This document shows, piece by piece, positions 1 to 10,860 of a DNA stretch of 64,000 bases. How positions within the stretch are numbered: the stretch's first letter is position 1; the number at the start of each line of letters is the position of its first letter. The notes below the pieces were generated by a model. That model was not told the DNA's origin, did no database searches, and worked only from the letters and a program-made list of their open reading frames with translations. The position numbers were made by a program, and so were the translations under genes. Origin of the DNA: Procambarus clarkii (lineage: Eukaryota; Arthropoda; Malacostraca; Decapoda; Cambaridae); the NCBI RefSeq assembly GCF_040958095.1, contig NC_091219.1, positions 23,852,825 to 23,916,824 of the forward strand, written 5' to 3'.

Positions 1-1340
1 ATGCAATCTTCAGGAACTTGTTCCCCCTCTCCTTATTCTTCACTCCCCCTCTCTCTATTGATTTTGTTGGTCTGCCTTTATGTACCACTTTACTGGTTTG
101 CCTACCCTTATCACTTTGTAGAAAAAAGAATTTATTTCTTCTTCATTCCTGCTCTCATTTAAATGTTTTGCCTCGGCGAGGTTCAGTTTCAGCTTCTCTC
201 TATCTTCTTTTGAAAGATCTCGCCTTAACGACCACCCTTTCCCATCCTCATCACTTTGCAATTTTCTAGCATTCCTTAGTACTTCTTCCATCTGTTTGGC
301 ACCGTTTAGGGTGATCCTCAAAGGTCGATCTTTCCCTTTTACGTACCTGCCTATTCTCCTGTAGTCGCACACATTCTCTATGGTTGTAAGACCTTCCACG
401 AGGCCAACAATTTTATCTACTACTTTAGCTTCTTCTACAGCTCTTTCTGACCTAGATATTATCGCCTTTTCTTTGCAGCCAAAAATGATCAGGGACTTAC
501 TCCGATCAACTGTGTTTTGCACCAACTTCGGGTTAGATGCCAATTCTTTTCTCACTTCCAGCCTAATGTTTGTTTTATCTTGGTTGCTGCAGTGTTTGAC
601 TTCCTTTACTGCTTCTTCTATTTTTTCCTTCTCCTTGGCCACTTGTGCATAAGTGAGTTGCATATCTTTCTTGCACTGTTCTATTCCCTGTGTAACTTCC
701 TCCATCTGTGCTGACAAAAGCTGTTTCTCCTGTTGAATTTCCTTGCCTAACCTATTGTAGTCATTTATGTTTAAATTTACTTTAACTTCTTCCAAAGCTA
801 TTTTTAAGAGTTTATTTTCTTCTTCCATGGCTTTGCAATTTGTTTCCAATTGATTCTTATCCTTGCACAAGTCTTTCACTAAACCCTCAAGACATAAAAC
901 TTTGCTATTCAAATGGTCATTACTTTCTTTCAATTTACTAATTATTTCTACATGAGAGTTCACTATAGTATCTAAATTTACCAACTTGTTATGTAGACTA
1001 CTAATATCAATGCTTTTTTCATTGAATCCCTCAAAATCAAGCTCTGTTTTGTTTTTCCCCTTGCCAGTGGCCATCTTGAATGTTCTTCTCTGCACTGTAA
1101 ACACTAGGGCAACTTTTTCTCATCCGATTTTTCACTTCCCTTAGCACTTTCCTGTTATCTCATCTATTTTTCAAGAGCACTATACCTTTATGTTCTCTGG
1201 GACACCACTCACTACCATCAACCTGTACTACAATACTTAGGATTGTTGAAATATGCTGGAGCTCCTCTGCTGCAAGTGTTGACCCTAGGGGTGTCACCTT
1301 TTTGTGTGACGGCCATTCTTCGTTGCTTTTTGATTCACAA
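1..1340 (-). mobile_element. CR1-like LINE (family A), 5' part, running off the window
   Basis: Minus-strand non-LTR retrotransposon containing its 5' region, all of ORF1 and the first codons of ORF2. The last 110 bases (window positions 110 to 1) align with the start of the LINE at 51,860-51,970, which continues into an endonuclease/RT ORF2; this assigns both to one family. ORF1 and ORF2 appear to overlap in different frames here. The 5' boundary is not sharp; near 1,340 the sequence switches to piggyBac-like repeat. Most of ORF2 lies left of the window. Confidence 0.8.
55..1104 (-). CDS. LINE ORF1 protein (coiled coil plus RNA-binding-like domain)
   Basis: Open frame of 349 codons. Residues about 35-175 are rich in E, K, L and Q with heptad-like spacing, as expected for a coiled coil that trimerises LINE ORF1 proteins. 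Residues about 205-340 look like the RRM/C-terminal RNA-binding region of such proteins: a hydrophobic strand (SLIIFG), then VCDYRRIGRY, then RPLRITL and a basic W-S-L-R-R segment. In known LINEs this protein coats the element RNA as a chaperone. It is uninterrupted from ATG to stop, which suggests a fairly young copy. An alternative start is the second Met (residue 11). The assignment to family A comes from the ORF1/ORF2 junction shared with the 51.9 kb copy. Confidence 0.75.
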   Translation of the reverse strand: MFTVQRRTFKMATGKGKNKTELDFEGFNEKSIDISSLHNKLVNLDTIVNSHVEIISKLKESNDHLNSKVLCLEGLVKDLCKDKNQLETNCKAMEEENKLLKIALEEVKVNLNINDYNRLGKEIQQEKQLLSAQMEEVTQGIEQCKKDMQLTYAQVAKEKEKIEEAVKEVKHCSNQDKTNIRLEVRKELASNPKLVQNTVDRSKSLIIFGCKEKAIISRSERAVEEAKVVDKIVGLVEGLTTIENVCDYRRIGRYVKGKDRPLRITLNGAKQMEEVLRNARKLQSDEDGKGWSLRRDLSKEDREKLKLNLAEAKHLNESRNEEEINSFFYKVIRVGKPVKWYIKADQQNQ

Positions 1341-1842
1341 TACCAACTTAGTGGTTCGTTATGGTGAACAAAACATGCAGATACATACAGTGGCACCTCG
1401 ACTTACGATTGCCCCAACTTACGATAATTTCGCGTTACGATGTAAATTTGATCGAAAAATGCGACTCGACATACGATATTTGTTGGTACACGTTTGGGTC
1501 GACCGAGTGCGTGCTTCCCGGTCATGCAGGCCGACCTGCCTCAGTTTACTACAGCTGCCTGCTTAGTGACGATCACACCTATAAAAAATTCCGTTTTTGT
1601 GGTGATTTTTTGCTTTTGAACATAAAAGTAATTATTATATATCATGCCATGGGTCCCAAGAAAGTCAGTGGTAAGGTTTAACATATGAAAACCCATGTAA
1701 GGATGACCATAGAGCAAAAACAAGAGATCATTCGTAAATATGAAGATGGTGTGCGGGTTGTTGAACTAGCTAGGCAGTACAACAAATCTCAGTCAACGAT
1801 ATCCACCATACTGGCTAAGAAAAAGGACATTATGAGTGCCAA

Positions 1843-2418
1843 GTGACAAAAGGCGTATCAATAATCACGAAACATAGAACACACACACTTGAGAATGTTG
1901 AACAGTTATTATTAATTTGGATACACAGCAAGAAGTTAGCTGGTGATAGAATTTCTGAGGCCATCATTTGTGAAAAAGCAAGGAAATTGCATGAAGACCT
2001 ACTAAAGAAAACCCCTGGAACGAGTGATGCAAATGTGAAAGAGTTTAAGGCAAGCAGGGGATGGTTTGAGAAATTTAGAAAAAGAAGTGGCATTCATAGT
2101 GTCCCGAGTGTTGTGTGTTGCGAGCTGGTGAAGGAACACAGCGAAGAACTGACCATCAAAGAACTTCAAAAGGAGCAGCAACAAGAGACAACCGAGGAAA
2201 TTTCTTCAGGGGAGGAGGAGACAGTACAGAATGTCCCTTCCTCATTAATTAAGAAAATGTGTGCAGCATGGGGAAAATTGCAAACTTTTGCTGAAACAGC
2301 TCACCCAAATCACGGTGCAGTAGGCCATTGCCTTAACCTTTTTAATGACACTGTGATGCCTCACTACAGACAAAAATTAAAACACATGGAAAACAAAAAT
2401 CTTTGGAAACGTTTTTAG
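1843..2418 (+). pseudogene. Tigger transposase fragment (CENP-B HTH plus C-terminal tail)
   Basis: 191 codons without an interruption. Residues about 10-80 are the second half of the Tigger DNA-binding region (CENP-B-type HTH): the segment LLIWIHSKKLAGDRIS is shared with the copies at 22.5 kb and 48.5 kb, and KKTPGTS and RGWFEKFRKRSGIH follow. After about residue 88 the sequence passes directly to a glutamate-rich tail (EEISSGEEE) and a C-terminal segment, with none of the DDE catalytic residues. It cannot encode an active transposase; it could in principle still bind transposon ends. The upstream HTH is in a separate broken stretch at about 1,650-1,840. Confidence 0.8.
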
Positions 2419-2801
2419 TGAGACAAACAAGCAGTGAATCACAACCAGGTCCTAGTGGTATGCAGGCAAAACGTAGGAGAGAGTACCCCAGAGAAGTCAT
2501 CACTGCCTGATGTTATAATGGAAGGGACTCCCCTTCCAAACAGTAACACCTCTCCTCCTACCCCCTCCTCACCATCTTCCATACGTATCATGAGTCCTCC
2601 ATAGAGGTAAGATAACCATATGCACTGTATTGTAGTTAGAAAAAAACATTGTATTCAGTATAAAATATATTTGTAAGTTAATATTTTGGAGGGTGGGGAA
2701 CGGATTAATTCAATTCCCTTTATTTCTTATGGGAAAAATCGCTTCAACTTACAATATTTCGACTTACGATCCGTCTCTGGGAACGGATTACCATCGTAAG
2801 T

Positions 2802-3827
2802 TGTTACGACCCTGGGTTCCTCAGATGGAAACCAGAGGTCAATTTGCGCTCTTAAATATTTACCTTACAATAATTCATAGAATTGGATCATGTGAGAAGG
2901 ATATTTAATTACAATAATATTTATATCAGGGACCCTTAAAACTTGGAGTATGCCTTATCCCCGTCACCCTTGCCAAACGTAAGATGAATATTGTTTCTCA
3001 CAGAGCATAATAAGACTGAGCTGGTGGTTGATTATTAATTAATAAAATAGTGATCAACTATGTTTACAAATGAATAGAAAGCATTAGTAAAGTAGGTCTG
3101 AGTAAACTTGGATTGAGGGCTGCTGTACGATTAGCTGAGTAGTCGGCCGGCAGCGAGTCAGCTGGAGAGAGCTCAGACTGCAGGCTGAGGTTCTTCTCTG
3201 GTCTGGCAACGTGGTGTCCACAACTTTCTGTGGCGACTCTGCCTTGATTCTCTTCCTCCTTCTCCCTTTCCCTTACCTTAAGTTCCTGTAACTACTAAGA
3301 TAAGTACCTTCATGTGTAACCGTGCATACTACTGGAATTGTAAGACTTGTGTAGATATTGTGTAGTATAAGCCAGTGTTTTGGGTATCCCTAAGGGTTGT
3401 GTTGTGTTAGGGTACCACGTGGGCTCATTACCCTAAGCTACCTCAAGCTTAAAAGTTCTTCACTAGTAGACTTTACCCTAGCTTGTCCTAATTGTAAAAC
3501 CTTGTATCCTGCCTAGGTGGACCAAGGCTTTTAAAGTAATATAGTGTGGTTAAGTAGTTATTGTTATTTAATGTATATGGGGGTTGTTAAGAGAGTTTAA
3601 TAAATAAGTTAGTTTTTTGAGGTGTATCCATTACTCCTGTTGTAGTGGCGTAGTTGATTGTATCCCAGACGACAGACCTGTTCTAAAACCTTAAGACATA
3701 AACAGGAACCTATGTTCCTTGGGGGCCAGGCCTAATTGTGTCACTACTCTGTTACATCTTGATTCTAACTGCTGGCCCTTCTCCATAATACTCCATCCCC
3801 CCCATATCAGCCCATAAATTTATAACA
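2802..3827. mobile_element. Solo LTR (1,026 bases) nested in the Tigger right end
   Basis: Starts TGTTACGACC, ends TTTATAACA, and is flanked on both sides by the same 5 bases, TAAGT (2,797-2,801 and 3,828-3,832). An AATAAA lies at about 3,599. A 5-base duplication and TG...CA ends are what an LTR retrotransposon leaves. No internal region adjoins it, so it is a fossil solo LTR formed by recombination. The superfamily (Gypsy or Bel/Pao) cannot be decided from the LTR alone. It is younger than the Tigger it interrupts. Confidence 0.75.
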
Positions 3828-4295
3828 TAAGTCAAGGCCCCACTGTATATAACATGTGTGTATATAGTGTAATAACAGCAAAACTATTTGTTTACTGTTT
3901 TATGAACATAATTATGGAATCACTAAAATGAACACAATAATTTTGATTACAGTGATAGTTCACACATTTTATTATATAAATATATCACAATACACACTAT
4001 TGAATAATATTACTGCAAAAAACAAAGAAAAAATCAGACATTGAAATAATTAGATAATAATATCTTTATGGCAACTGCCGCCTGACAGCTCGGGCGGAGC
4101 AGACCTCGTCTGGCGACTGCTCTGCCAACGCCTCTTTTTTTTTTTTGCCACACTTCCCCGCTCTATTGCACCCAAAATATGCCACCTACGATTTTTTTTC
4201 CCCGTGATTAGGGAACACAAATGAACACTTTTATAAGACGAAAGAATTTTTTGTTATTTTTTTTTGTTGCGCCTGTGGGTGTTGAAGCCATTATG

Positions 4296-4379
4296 ACCCT
4301 TAGCAGCACAAGGGTTAACCAAAGATAATACAAGAGGACCCTTAGCAGCACAAGGGTTAACCAAAGATAATACAAGAGG
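4296..4379 (+). repeat. 42-base exact tandem duplication across the piggyBac terminus
   Basis: Two copies of a 42-base unit (4,296-4,337 and 4,338-4,379), each containing the terminal GGG-TTAA of the piggyBac-like element. Confidence 0.9.
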
Positions 4380-5500
4380 GACTTACCCGAGTAACGGTTG
4401 CCACTCGCTCCTCAACTCGAAATTGAGACAACTAACTGGCTGCAACTGTCGACCCAATGCAACACATGCTCGACTAGGGCCAGGAACACACACTAGGTAG
4501 CGAGCGGTCAAGACCCTGTTCGACCTCCAAAAACCCTGTGCCCGAATGTCAACCCAAGACATATGATCAAACACAGCAGCCAATGCAGCAAACTTACAAA
4601 CGTCATTATTCGGTATTCGGACCAGGCACCACAGGCTACCTGGACATCAGACCCAGCCTGTGGTCCAGGTACAGAAGGCTGCCTGGACCAAATAATCCTG
4701 CAGATGACTTGGGAGACCTGAACCCTGGAACAGGGAAAATGAGTCAACTCAAAGTGCGTCCCCAGCCACCGAGGCCGTGGCGCGCAGCTAACGGCAAAGA
4801 GCCGCAACCGGACACAACACATGATGCACTCTCGGCCGAACCAACGTAGCATCACAAAAATCCAAGAACCACTCCAGAAAGCAGCCGTCTCATTCTTCGC
4901 CAGAAAAGAAGGAGACGGCTGCAAACAAAGAAACCTACCACCAGGACCAAAATTACAGAAACCTCTGCGCTAGAGAAGAGCATGAAGCTCCCCAACCCGA
5001 AGACGAGACGAGTCACCCGAAGTGACCACCTCCGAAGAGCCAAGGATTGCATCGAACCCCTCAGTTCAGACAATGAACCACTGGAGAGCAATCCGAATGG
5101 AGCCAGATCATTGATCCGCGAGTGACCCGAACCCTCCCGAGCGATATCCACACGGCCGCGAACTCCCGCACTGTGCTGTAGGCCTGACAGAAGGACGGAC
5201 CACACTGCCCCCTGGCCGGCCTGGTGAGCACTGGTCACAAAGCCCCAGCCAAGAGACGATGCATTCATGAACACATTGAGAGAGGTCTCAGGTAGGCGCC
5301 AAGGCACTGAACCCTTTGAAACCCGAAGCAACTGACGTAAGACACCCGGAGGCGAAACCCAGCGAAAGCAAGAGAGGCGGAAGAGGCGTCTCCAAAGAAA
5401 CCACAACAGCTGACGAAGCCAAACCCGGCCTGACGGGTAGACCAACACGGTAGAGTTTAGACTCCCGCACAAACCTTAGTACAACTACCTCGTGACCTGG

Positions 5501-5630
5501 GAGCGCTCCAGAAACAGCTGAAAGCAGGACAGCAGCCATAGCAGAGCCTCAGAGCAGAAGAATAACCCGGGAGCGCTCCAGAAACAGCTGAAAGCAGGAC
5601 AGCAGCCATAGCAGAGCCTCAGAGCAGAAG
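5501..5630 (-). repeat. 70-base tandem duplication inside DIRS fossil A
   Basis: Two copies of a 60-base block at 5,501-5,560 and 5,571-5,630 (period 70) that appear identical by eye. Confidence 0.9.
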
Positions 5631-7186
5631 AGGTCTGCCCCGCCAGCCCTGAATCCCTCGAAGGAGGAGGGAACCACCCAACACCACCACAGGCCGCAAG
5701 AAACGACTCGAAAAGCCCACAAATCATGGGAACAGGCATGAGCAAGCAGCGCGAGCCATCCCCCCCCCCCCAATCGCCTCGTCAATGGGATGAACCACGA
5801 AAGGGCCGACGTTCCTTACAAGAAGTTGACTTATGAGCAAAATGATCACCATGCCGACCAGTTGTCGTTGCCTCCAAAGGCTGCGCCAGTTCCGAAACTG
5901 GCACCACTAGCCTACCACAACGGGAGGAACCCGGAGCCCTGGCATGACCCTTCCGAGAAGACCCCCCCATGGGTCCCTTGGAGAACCAACAAATCCGACA
6001 TGGGACGACAACTAGAAGAAGCCACTTGCAGATACTGCACCACTTCAGACTCTGCAAACAGCAAAGGACAAAATGGCATAGAAAACTAAGAGCCAGGGCC
6101 CAAGCAAATTCCAAGGATTGAGCGAGCACTGCCTGATGAGATGCAAGACCAGAAGTAAAGAACAGACACTGCCTCCTGCAAGATCGGCGCAAACAGCTTT
6201 AACAGAGCAGCCGACGCCCGCACCACCGAGACCAGCGCGCCAACCCAGGATCAGCCCGAGTGCCTACATGTCCTCCTCAAGCCTGTCCAAAGACAGCTCA
6301 AGAGGGGAAAAGAAACGCAAGACCGAAGCCAAATAGCCATGGATGCACAAGTCCTCAGCAACCAGAGCAGCCAAAAGGGAGGAATCCTGCACGTGAAACT
6401 GTACCAGGCTGACATCCCGAGGAAAGGCAGGGGCGAACAAACATTCAATGAGGCATTCAAACTCGCTCCCCAGGTAAACCTGAAAAACCGTCAGGGCCTC
6501 TCACCAGTCAAGCGCGCAGAACCGACAGAACGTATGCTACACCCTCAATGAAAAAGATAGGATAATCTGCTAACCAAGATGACTCTGGAACCTCGTAACG
6601 TACCCATTAAGGAAAGGAAGAACCAAACTCATAAGAGGCAGGATCCATTATCGAGGCGTAATCTGGGTCATGCAGGAGGTAAGCCGCAAAGGCCTACTGC
6701 ATATCATGGGGCAGGATGCGTAAGACCAAAAGCCTCCAGAAGGAAGGGACCGAAGTACCCAAGGGAACCCGGAACCGAACCCGGGGGTGGAGCTAATGCC
6801 ACATCAAACTCGTACAGGGACGGGGGGGACAAAAAAAACCCATCCCCTGCAACAACAAGCCCTGCTCAGAGAGTACCAAAACCCAAGTGGGGTCAAACGT
6901 GGCCCAAGCCCCCCAAGTCAGCCCCTCCCCGCTCTGGGAACCTTCACACCAGGACCCGGGGCCGAGCCGTCCTCCAAACCCTCCGCTTCAAAAGAGAAGG
7001 CAGAGTCTACTAGAAAAGCTGGAACGAAGGGGGCTCACTGGTCAGACCCAGAAGCACCAGCAGGAGTAACAGGCTCAAATGCCTCCATTGTCACATCTGA
7101 AGGGCCATCCACTGAAACAGCCCGAGTCTCACCACCAACTAAACCCTGCCCCGACTCCAAAACCCTCAGACGTTTTGGAGCCAGGT

Positions 7187-7212
7187 GCAGGGGGGGGGGG
7201 GGGGGGAGGGGG
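7187..7212 (+). repeat. G-rich homopolymer tract
   Basis: A run of G interrupted by single A residues inside fossil A. It is a likely sequencing or polymerase slippage site. Confidence 0.9.
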
Positions 7213-7301
7213 GAGGAACTGGACAAACAATAGCAGGGGTAGGATAAGGGGGGGCGCGGATGAAACCAAAGTCGAGGTGACTAGCGGGACCCCGGGAAGG
7301 G

Positions 7302-7548
7302 AGCCGGTCGGCCGAGCGGACAGCACACTGGACTTGTGATCCTGTGGTCCTGGGTTCGATCCCAGGCGCCGGCAAGAAACAATGGGCAGAGTTTCTTTCA
7401 CCCTATGCCCCTGTTACCTAGCAGTAAAATAGGTACCTGGGTGTTAGTCAGCTGTCACGGGCTGCTTCCTGGGGGTGGAGGCCTGGTCGAGGACCGGGCC
7501 GCGGGGACACTAAAAAGCCCCGAAATCATCTCAAGATAACCTCAAGAT
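7302..7548 (+). mobile_element. tRNA-derived SINE
   Basis: The head (7,302-7,375) is tRNA-like: an A-box-like TCGGCCGAGCGG, a B-box GGTTCGATCCC, and a GCCGG/CCGGC acceptor-like pairing. The body (from about 7,375: AGTTTCTTTCACCCTATGCC, TTACCTAGCAG, GTCAGCTGTCACGGGCTGC) is shared with the SINE at 61,335. The tail is CTCAAGATAA repeats followed by a poly-C tract. The A and B boxes would serve as an internal RNA polymerase III promoter. Confidence 0.85.
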
Positions 7549-8778
7549 AACCCCCCCCCCCCAAGTCCGGGTCCGTATAACCAAAATCTGACAGTCCATG
7601 TGAGCAAACAACCTAGCATGCGGCAGCAGCCTACAATGCGCATGCAATGCTGAAGCCGCCTGCACCCAAATATCAAGATTAATGGATTGAGTGAACTGGA
7701 GAACAAGCAAGGAACACTACTCGCAGGAGTCAAAGGAGTCACCGACCCAACAGGCAGCACGACAGAGGTTCAACTGGTGTAGGAAAACTGCACAACTTGT
7801 CATCCTGAGACAAGAGGACAGATCAATCTTCAAACTCGCACGAAGTGTGATAGGATTCAGGGGACGCAGCCATCGGACCACTGAGCCCTAACGTGGGGTA
7901 TCCAGGGCCCTTAGAAGCTCTGCAATGGGAAGCCCAGGCAAGGTACTGCTAATTGGCACTCCAAACTACCAAGCAAACTACTAATAGCTGAACCCTTGGG
8001 ACGTGTACACTCACAGGGACCTAGTGAAGGGCCACCAATATATATTAAGAGGTATCAACACCATGGGGCAGACACCCCACCAGTCAGGAACAAAAATAAA
8101 AGAAAAACCCCACAAGAGCACAATGACCCAGCCCCATAGCGGGCTGCTGTATTATGGTGAAAACAAGCTGCACAAGACCTCGCGCCCTTACCAGTGACGA
8201 AAACTACCCCTACCCTGAGACAAACAGTGGTGCATGAAACACCCTAGCTGACCCCAAGGGCGAGTAATCACCGAGCAGCAAAAGACCCCAAGGAGGTAGA
8301 ACCCAAGCAATTTGTCGAAGATAACACCCAAGCTGCAAAGGTAGTACTGTACTTACAGGGTACTTAGGGAAGGTAACCCTAGGCGCATGCAGCCTGAGTA
8401 CTTGTGAAAATCCTCCTAGCTCGCACACCACTACAGGACAGGACCATATCACAAGGCACAGCACTAGAAAATTTCTGGAGTCAGAGTCGCACGACCGCCA
8501 AGTCTCACATCAGCCACAGACCTGGAGGTGGATAGGCGGCAATGGGGTCTGGAGCCCCCCTCCCCCTTCCCAATCCCGGGAAGGAGGAAGCTGCACAGAC
8601 AGCAGCACGGTGAAGGTTGTGATGTCATGCTCGTTTGCTCATTTCTCACTTGCAGAGTTCTGTCCAACAGTTCGGCTTTCAGTAGCAATTTCTTAACCAG
8701 ATAGGGTTTATTTTGGGGCGCCTACCTTTCTGGGTGCCTGACCCAGTCGATGGCAGACATAGAATGCTTCCAGCCACA

Positions 8779-9108
8779 TTGGAGTTTCTATAGGCCATTG
8801 CTCCTCGTGCCTCTCTGAGGGAGCCAGGTTCTGGCTCATCTTCAGTAGGCCTAAGAACTCCATTCACTGACTGATGCCAGGGTTTAAAACATTCATATCT
8901 GCCCGGATAGCTACGGGAAGCCGAAGGGGCTCTCCCCAGAATCTGCATACAAAAGCAATTGACAAAAAATATTGATATACAAAAATTTCCTAATATTCAA
9001 ACCAATGTACACATTAGTACATTATTATGGTTAATATTATTATTATATTTCTTAGCATCATGTGGTAAGTCTTCATAAAAAGAGTCAGGATAAAACATTA
9101 CTTCATAC
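8779..9108. other. Unassigned sequence
   Basis: Lies between the DIRS terminal repeat and a candidate exon. The first 170 bases are GC-richer and the rest AT-rich. I see no gene or recognisable element. Confidence 0.5.
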
Positions 9109-9220
9109 CAATAGTGACAATGTTGGATGCTGAGGAGACAAAGTCTGAAGGCAGGAAAGGCTCAGCACTGTACTCATTGTGCATTTGTGTATTCATACCC
9201 TTTCCAGATGACCAGCGACG
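9109..9220 (-). CDS. Candidate internal coding exon (exon 2) of an unrecognised host gene
   Basis: A 112-base segment bounded on the minus strand by an acceptor (TATTTTACAG) and a donor (GTATGAAG), open in one frame for 37 codons plus one base. The peptide begins RRWSSGKGMNTQ and contains EPFLPSDFVSSASN. It starts in phase 0, which matches the phase-0 donor of the candidate first exon at 17,449-17,634 on the same strand, so the two could be joined across an 8.2 kb intron filled with mobile elements. I do not recognise the protein. The next exon must lie at lower coordinates and was not found; it may be outside the window. One short exon is weak evidence by itself. Confidence 0.45.
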
Positions 9221-9340
9221 CTGTAAAATAGAATACAAAATAATGATATTAAAATTACTGTATGTGTAATTATATAAAACACTGTAAAATAGAATACAAA
9301 ATAAAGATATTGAAATTACTGTATGTGTAATTATATAAGT
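9221..9340 (-). repeat. 61-base tandem duplication covering a 3' splice site
   Basis: Units 9,221-9,281 and 9,282-9,340 differ at only a few bases. Each holds the same polypyrimidine/AG acceptor sequence on the minus strand. Confidence 0.85.
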
Positions 9341-9551
9341 GTAGTTACAGGATGAGAGCTACACTCGTGGTGTCCAAAACTTCCCAGCACTCTTGTCATA
9401 TAACGCTTTGAAATTACTGATGGTTTTGGCCTCCACCACCTTCTCACCTAACTCGTTCCAACCGTCGACCACTCTATTTCCACAAGTGAATTTTCTTACA
9501 TTTCTCCGGCAGTCTTGTTTCATTAGTTTAAATCTATGATCTCTTGTTCTT
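9341..9551 (-). mobile_element. LINE family A, 3'-terminal fragment
   Basis: Complement of the last about 65 codons of family A ORF2 plus its stop and tail, as at 54,590-54,810. It is 5'-truncated and somewhat diverged. Confidence 0.85.
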
Positions 9552-9599
9552 TAACCACTGAATTGTGCCAACCGATTATTCTCGGTCGGTGGGAAACTG

Positions 9600-10150
9600 C
9601 GCCAACCGAGAAAACTCTTATTTTTTCGTACCCATTCTAAATGTGTGCGAGGTTGGTTGTGTACAAAATGGACTCTTAGGACCTCCAGTGAGAGGCAGCC
9701 TGCTTGATGGGGTTCTGGGAGTTCTTCTACTCCCCAAGCCCGGCCCCAGGCCAGGCTCGACTTGTGAGAGTTTGGTCCACCAGGCTGTTGCTTGGAGCGG
9801 CCTGCAGGGCCACATACCCACCACAGCCCGGCTGATCCGGAACTTCTCTTAGAAAACAGTCCAGTTTTCTCTTGAAGATGTCCACGGTTGTTCCGGCAAT
9901 ATTTCTTATAGTCACTGGGAGGACGTTAAACAACTGCGGACCTCTGATGTTTATACAGTGCTCTCTGATTGTGCCTATGGCACCTCTGCTCTTCACTGGT
10001 TCAATCTTGCATTTTCTTCCATATTGTTCACTCCAGTACGTTGTTATTTTACTTTGTACATTTGGGACCTGGCCCTCCAGTATTTTCCATGTGTATATTA
10101 TTTGGTATCTCTCTCGTCTCCTTTCTAGAGAGTACATTTGGAGACCTTTG
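9600..10150 (-). mobile_element. CR1/L2-like LINE (family C), RT C-terminal fragment
   Basis: The open frame 9,727-10,137 (136 codons) carries the C-terminal signature found after the RT domain of CR1/L2-type LINEs: SLERRRERYQIIYTWKILEG, then RGPQLFNVLP, a D-x-FKRKLD segment and a PDQPGCGGYV motif. It is truncated at both ends and contains no catalytic residues. It differs in sequence from families A and B. Confidence 0.75.
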
Positions 10151-10668
10151 AGACAATTCCAATAATTTAGGCGTTTTATCTCGCCTATGCATCTATGCTA
10201 AGCTATGATCTCTCTTCTATGCTAAGCCATCTTGGAAAAAATTCCCAGAATGCCCTAGGACTGCTGGCTGGGTTAGTACTGAGTGAGCAACCATGGGTGG
10301 CACACACGCCTCTGGCTCCCAAACACCTGTCCGACACAGTGTTGAAAGATTGCGCGCTGTCGGTGAAATTCAATCCTTATTGTTTGAAGAACATAAGAGT
10401 CATAATATTGGTGAACCTAGGTGCAATAAGGACCTCACACAAAGATCGGATGCAAGTGATACAGCACCTATGACAACGATACAGTGAGTGTATCCAGTTG
10501 TAGCTCTGAGTGCCACCCTTGCCCACCTATGCTATCTCCAATTTATATAGATGATACATATATGAATCGTTTTCTGCGTTCAGTGATGATGCATCTGATA
10601 CAAGTCGCATAGATAAACAGTGTTAGTGGCTTCCATGGTGGTGTTTTCCATAAATATTTTCATGAATA

Positions 10669-10762
10669 GCTGAATCTCTTCTTGACTGACGGACACTCTT
10701 TGAGGCTGGCTGAATCTCTTCTGGACTAATAGACACTCTTTGAGGTTGGCTGAATCTCTTCC
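10669..10762 (+). repeat. 40-base tandem repeat (about 2.4 copies)
   Basis: Units start at 10,669, 10,709 and 10,749, each beginning GCTGAATCTCTTC, inside the piggyBac remnant. Confidence 0.85.
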
Positions 10763-10860
10763 TGTGTGGGACCTTACAAAGCGATCTTTTCACAACTACC
10801 TTACAAATTGATCTTTTCCTATAATCTTTTCAAGACTACCTTACTCTTTACAAGCATGGC

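Larger units (their letters stand above)
1388..3845 (+). mobile_element. Tigger (pogo/CENP-B-type) DNA transposon, internally deleted
   Basis: The left terminal inverted repeat begins CAGTGGCACCTCGACTTACG and is flanked by TA at 1,386-1,387. The right terminus is a decayed complement ending CCACTG at 3,845, followed by TA. Removing the nested LTR and its 5-base duplication leaves about 1.4 kb, shorter than a full element. An N-terminal HTH is encoded from about 1,650 and is interrupted by a stop soon after its start. The DDE catalytic core is missing: the frame jumps from the CENP-B HTH to the acidic C-terminal tail. Confidence 0.85.
1335..4314 (+). mobile_element. piggyBac-like right-end remnant, split by a Tigger
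   Basis: The sequences 1,335-1,387 and 3,846-4,314 are the two halves of one repeat that is contiguous at 24,095-24,776, apart from a LINE-tail insertion there. The right terminus reads AGCAGCACAAGGG followed by TTAA at 4,315-4,318, the target site of piggyBac elements. Assignment to piggyBac is indirect: the same terminal region recurs at 15,363-15,909, whose start matches the bases just downstream of a piggyBac cysteine-rich domain at 10,861-11,058. No transposase codons survive in this copy. Confidence 0.5.
4388..8778 (-). mobile_element. DIRS-like retroelement fossil A
   Basis: Minus-strand fossil of the DIRS order (tyrosine-recombinase retrotransposons). Recognisable parts: the C-terminal part of a tyrosine recombinase (about 4,390-4,900) and an RNase H-like segment with the motif LGWGFVTSAHQAGQG (about 4,950-5,470). 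Proline- and charge-rich sequence of unclear origin follows up to about 7,250. A terminal repeat at 8,610-8,778 is present in reverse complement at 11,130-11,300. The copy is clearly broken in many places, rearranged and old, and carries a SINE at 7,302-7,548. Long open stretches on the plus strand here are shadows. Confidence 0.65.

Noticed and set aside
5790-7233. Proline- and charge-rich plus-strand frames of 99-148 codons
   Set aside because: They lie opposite a minus-strand DIRS fossil and have no recognisable domain; compositional shadows.
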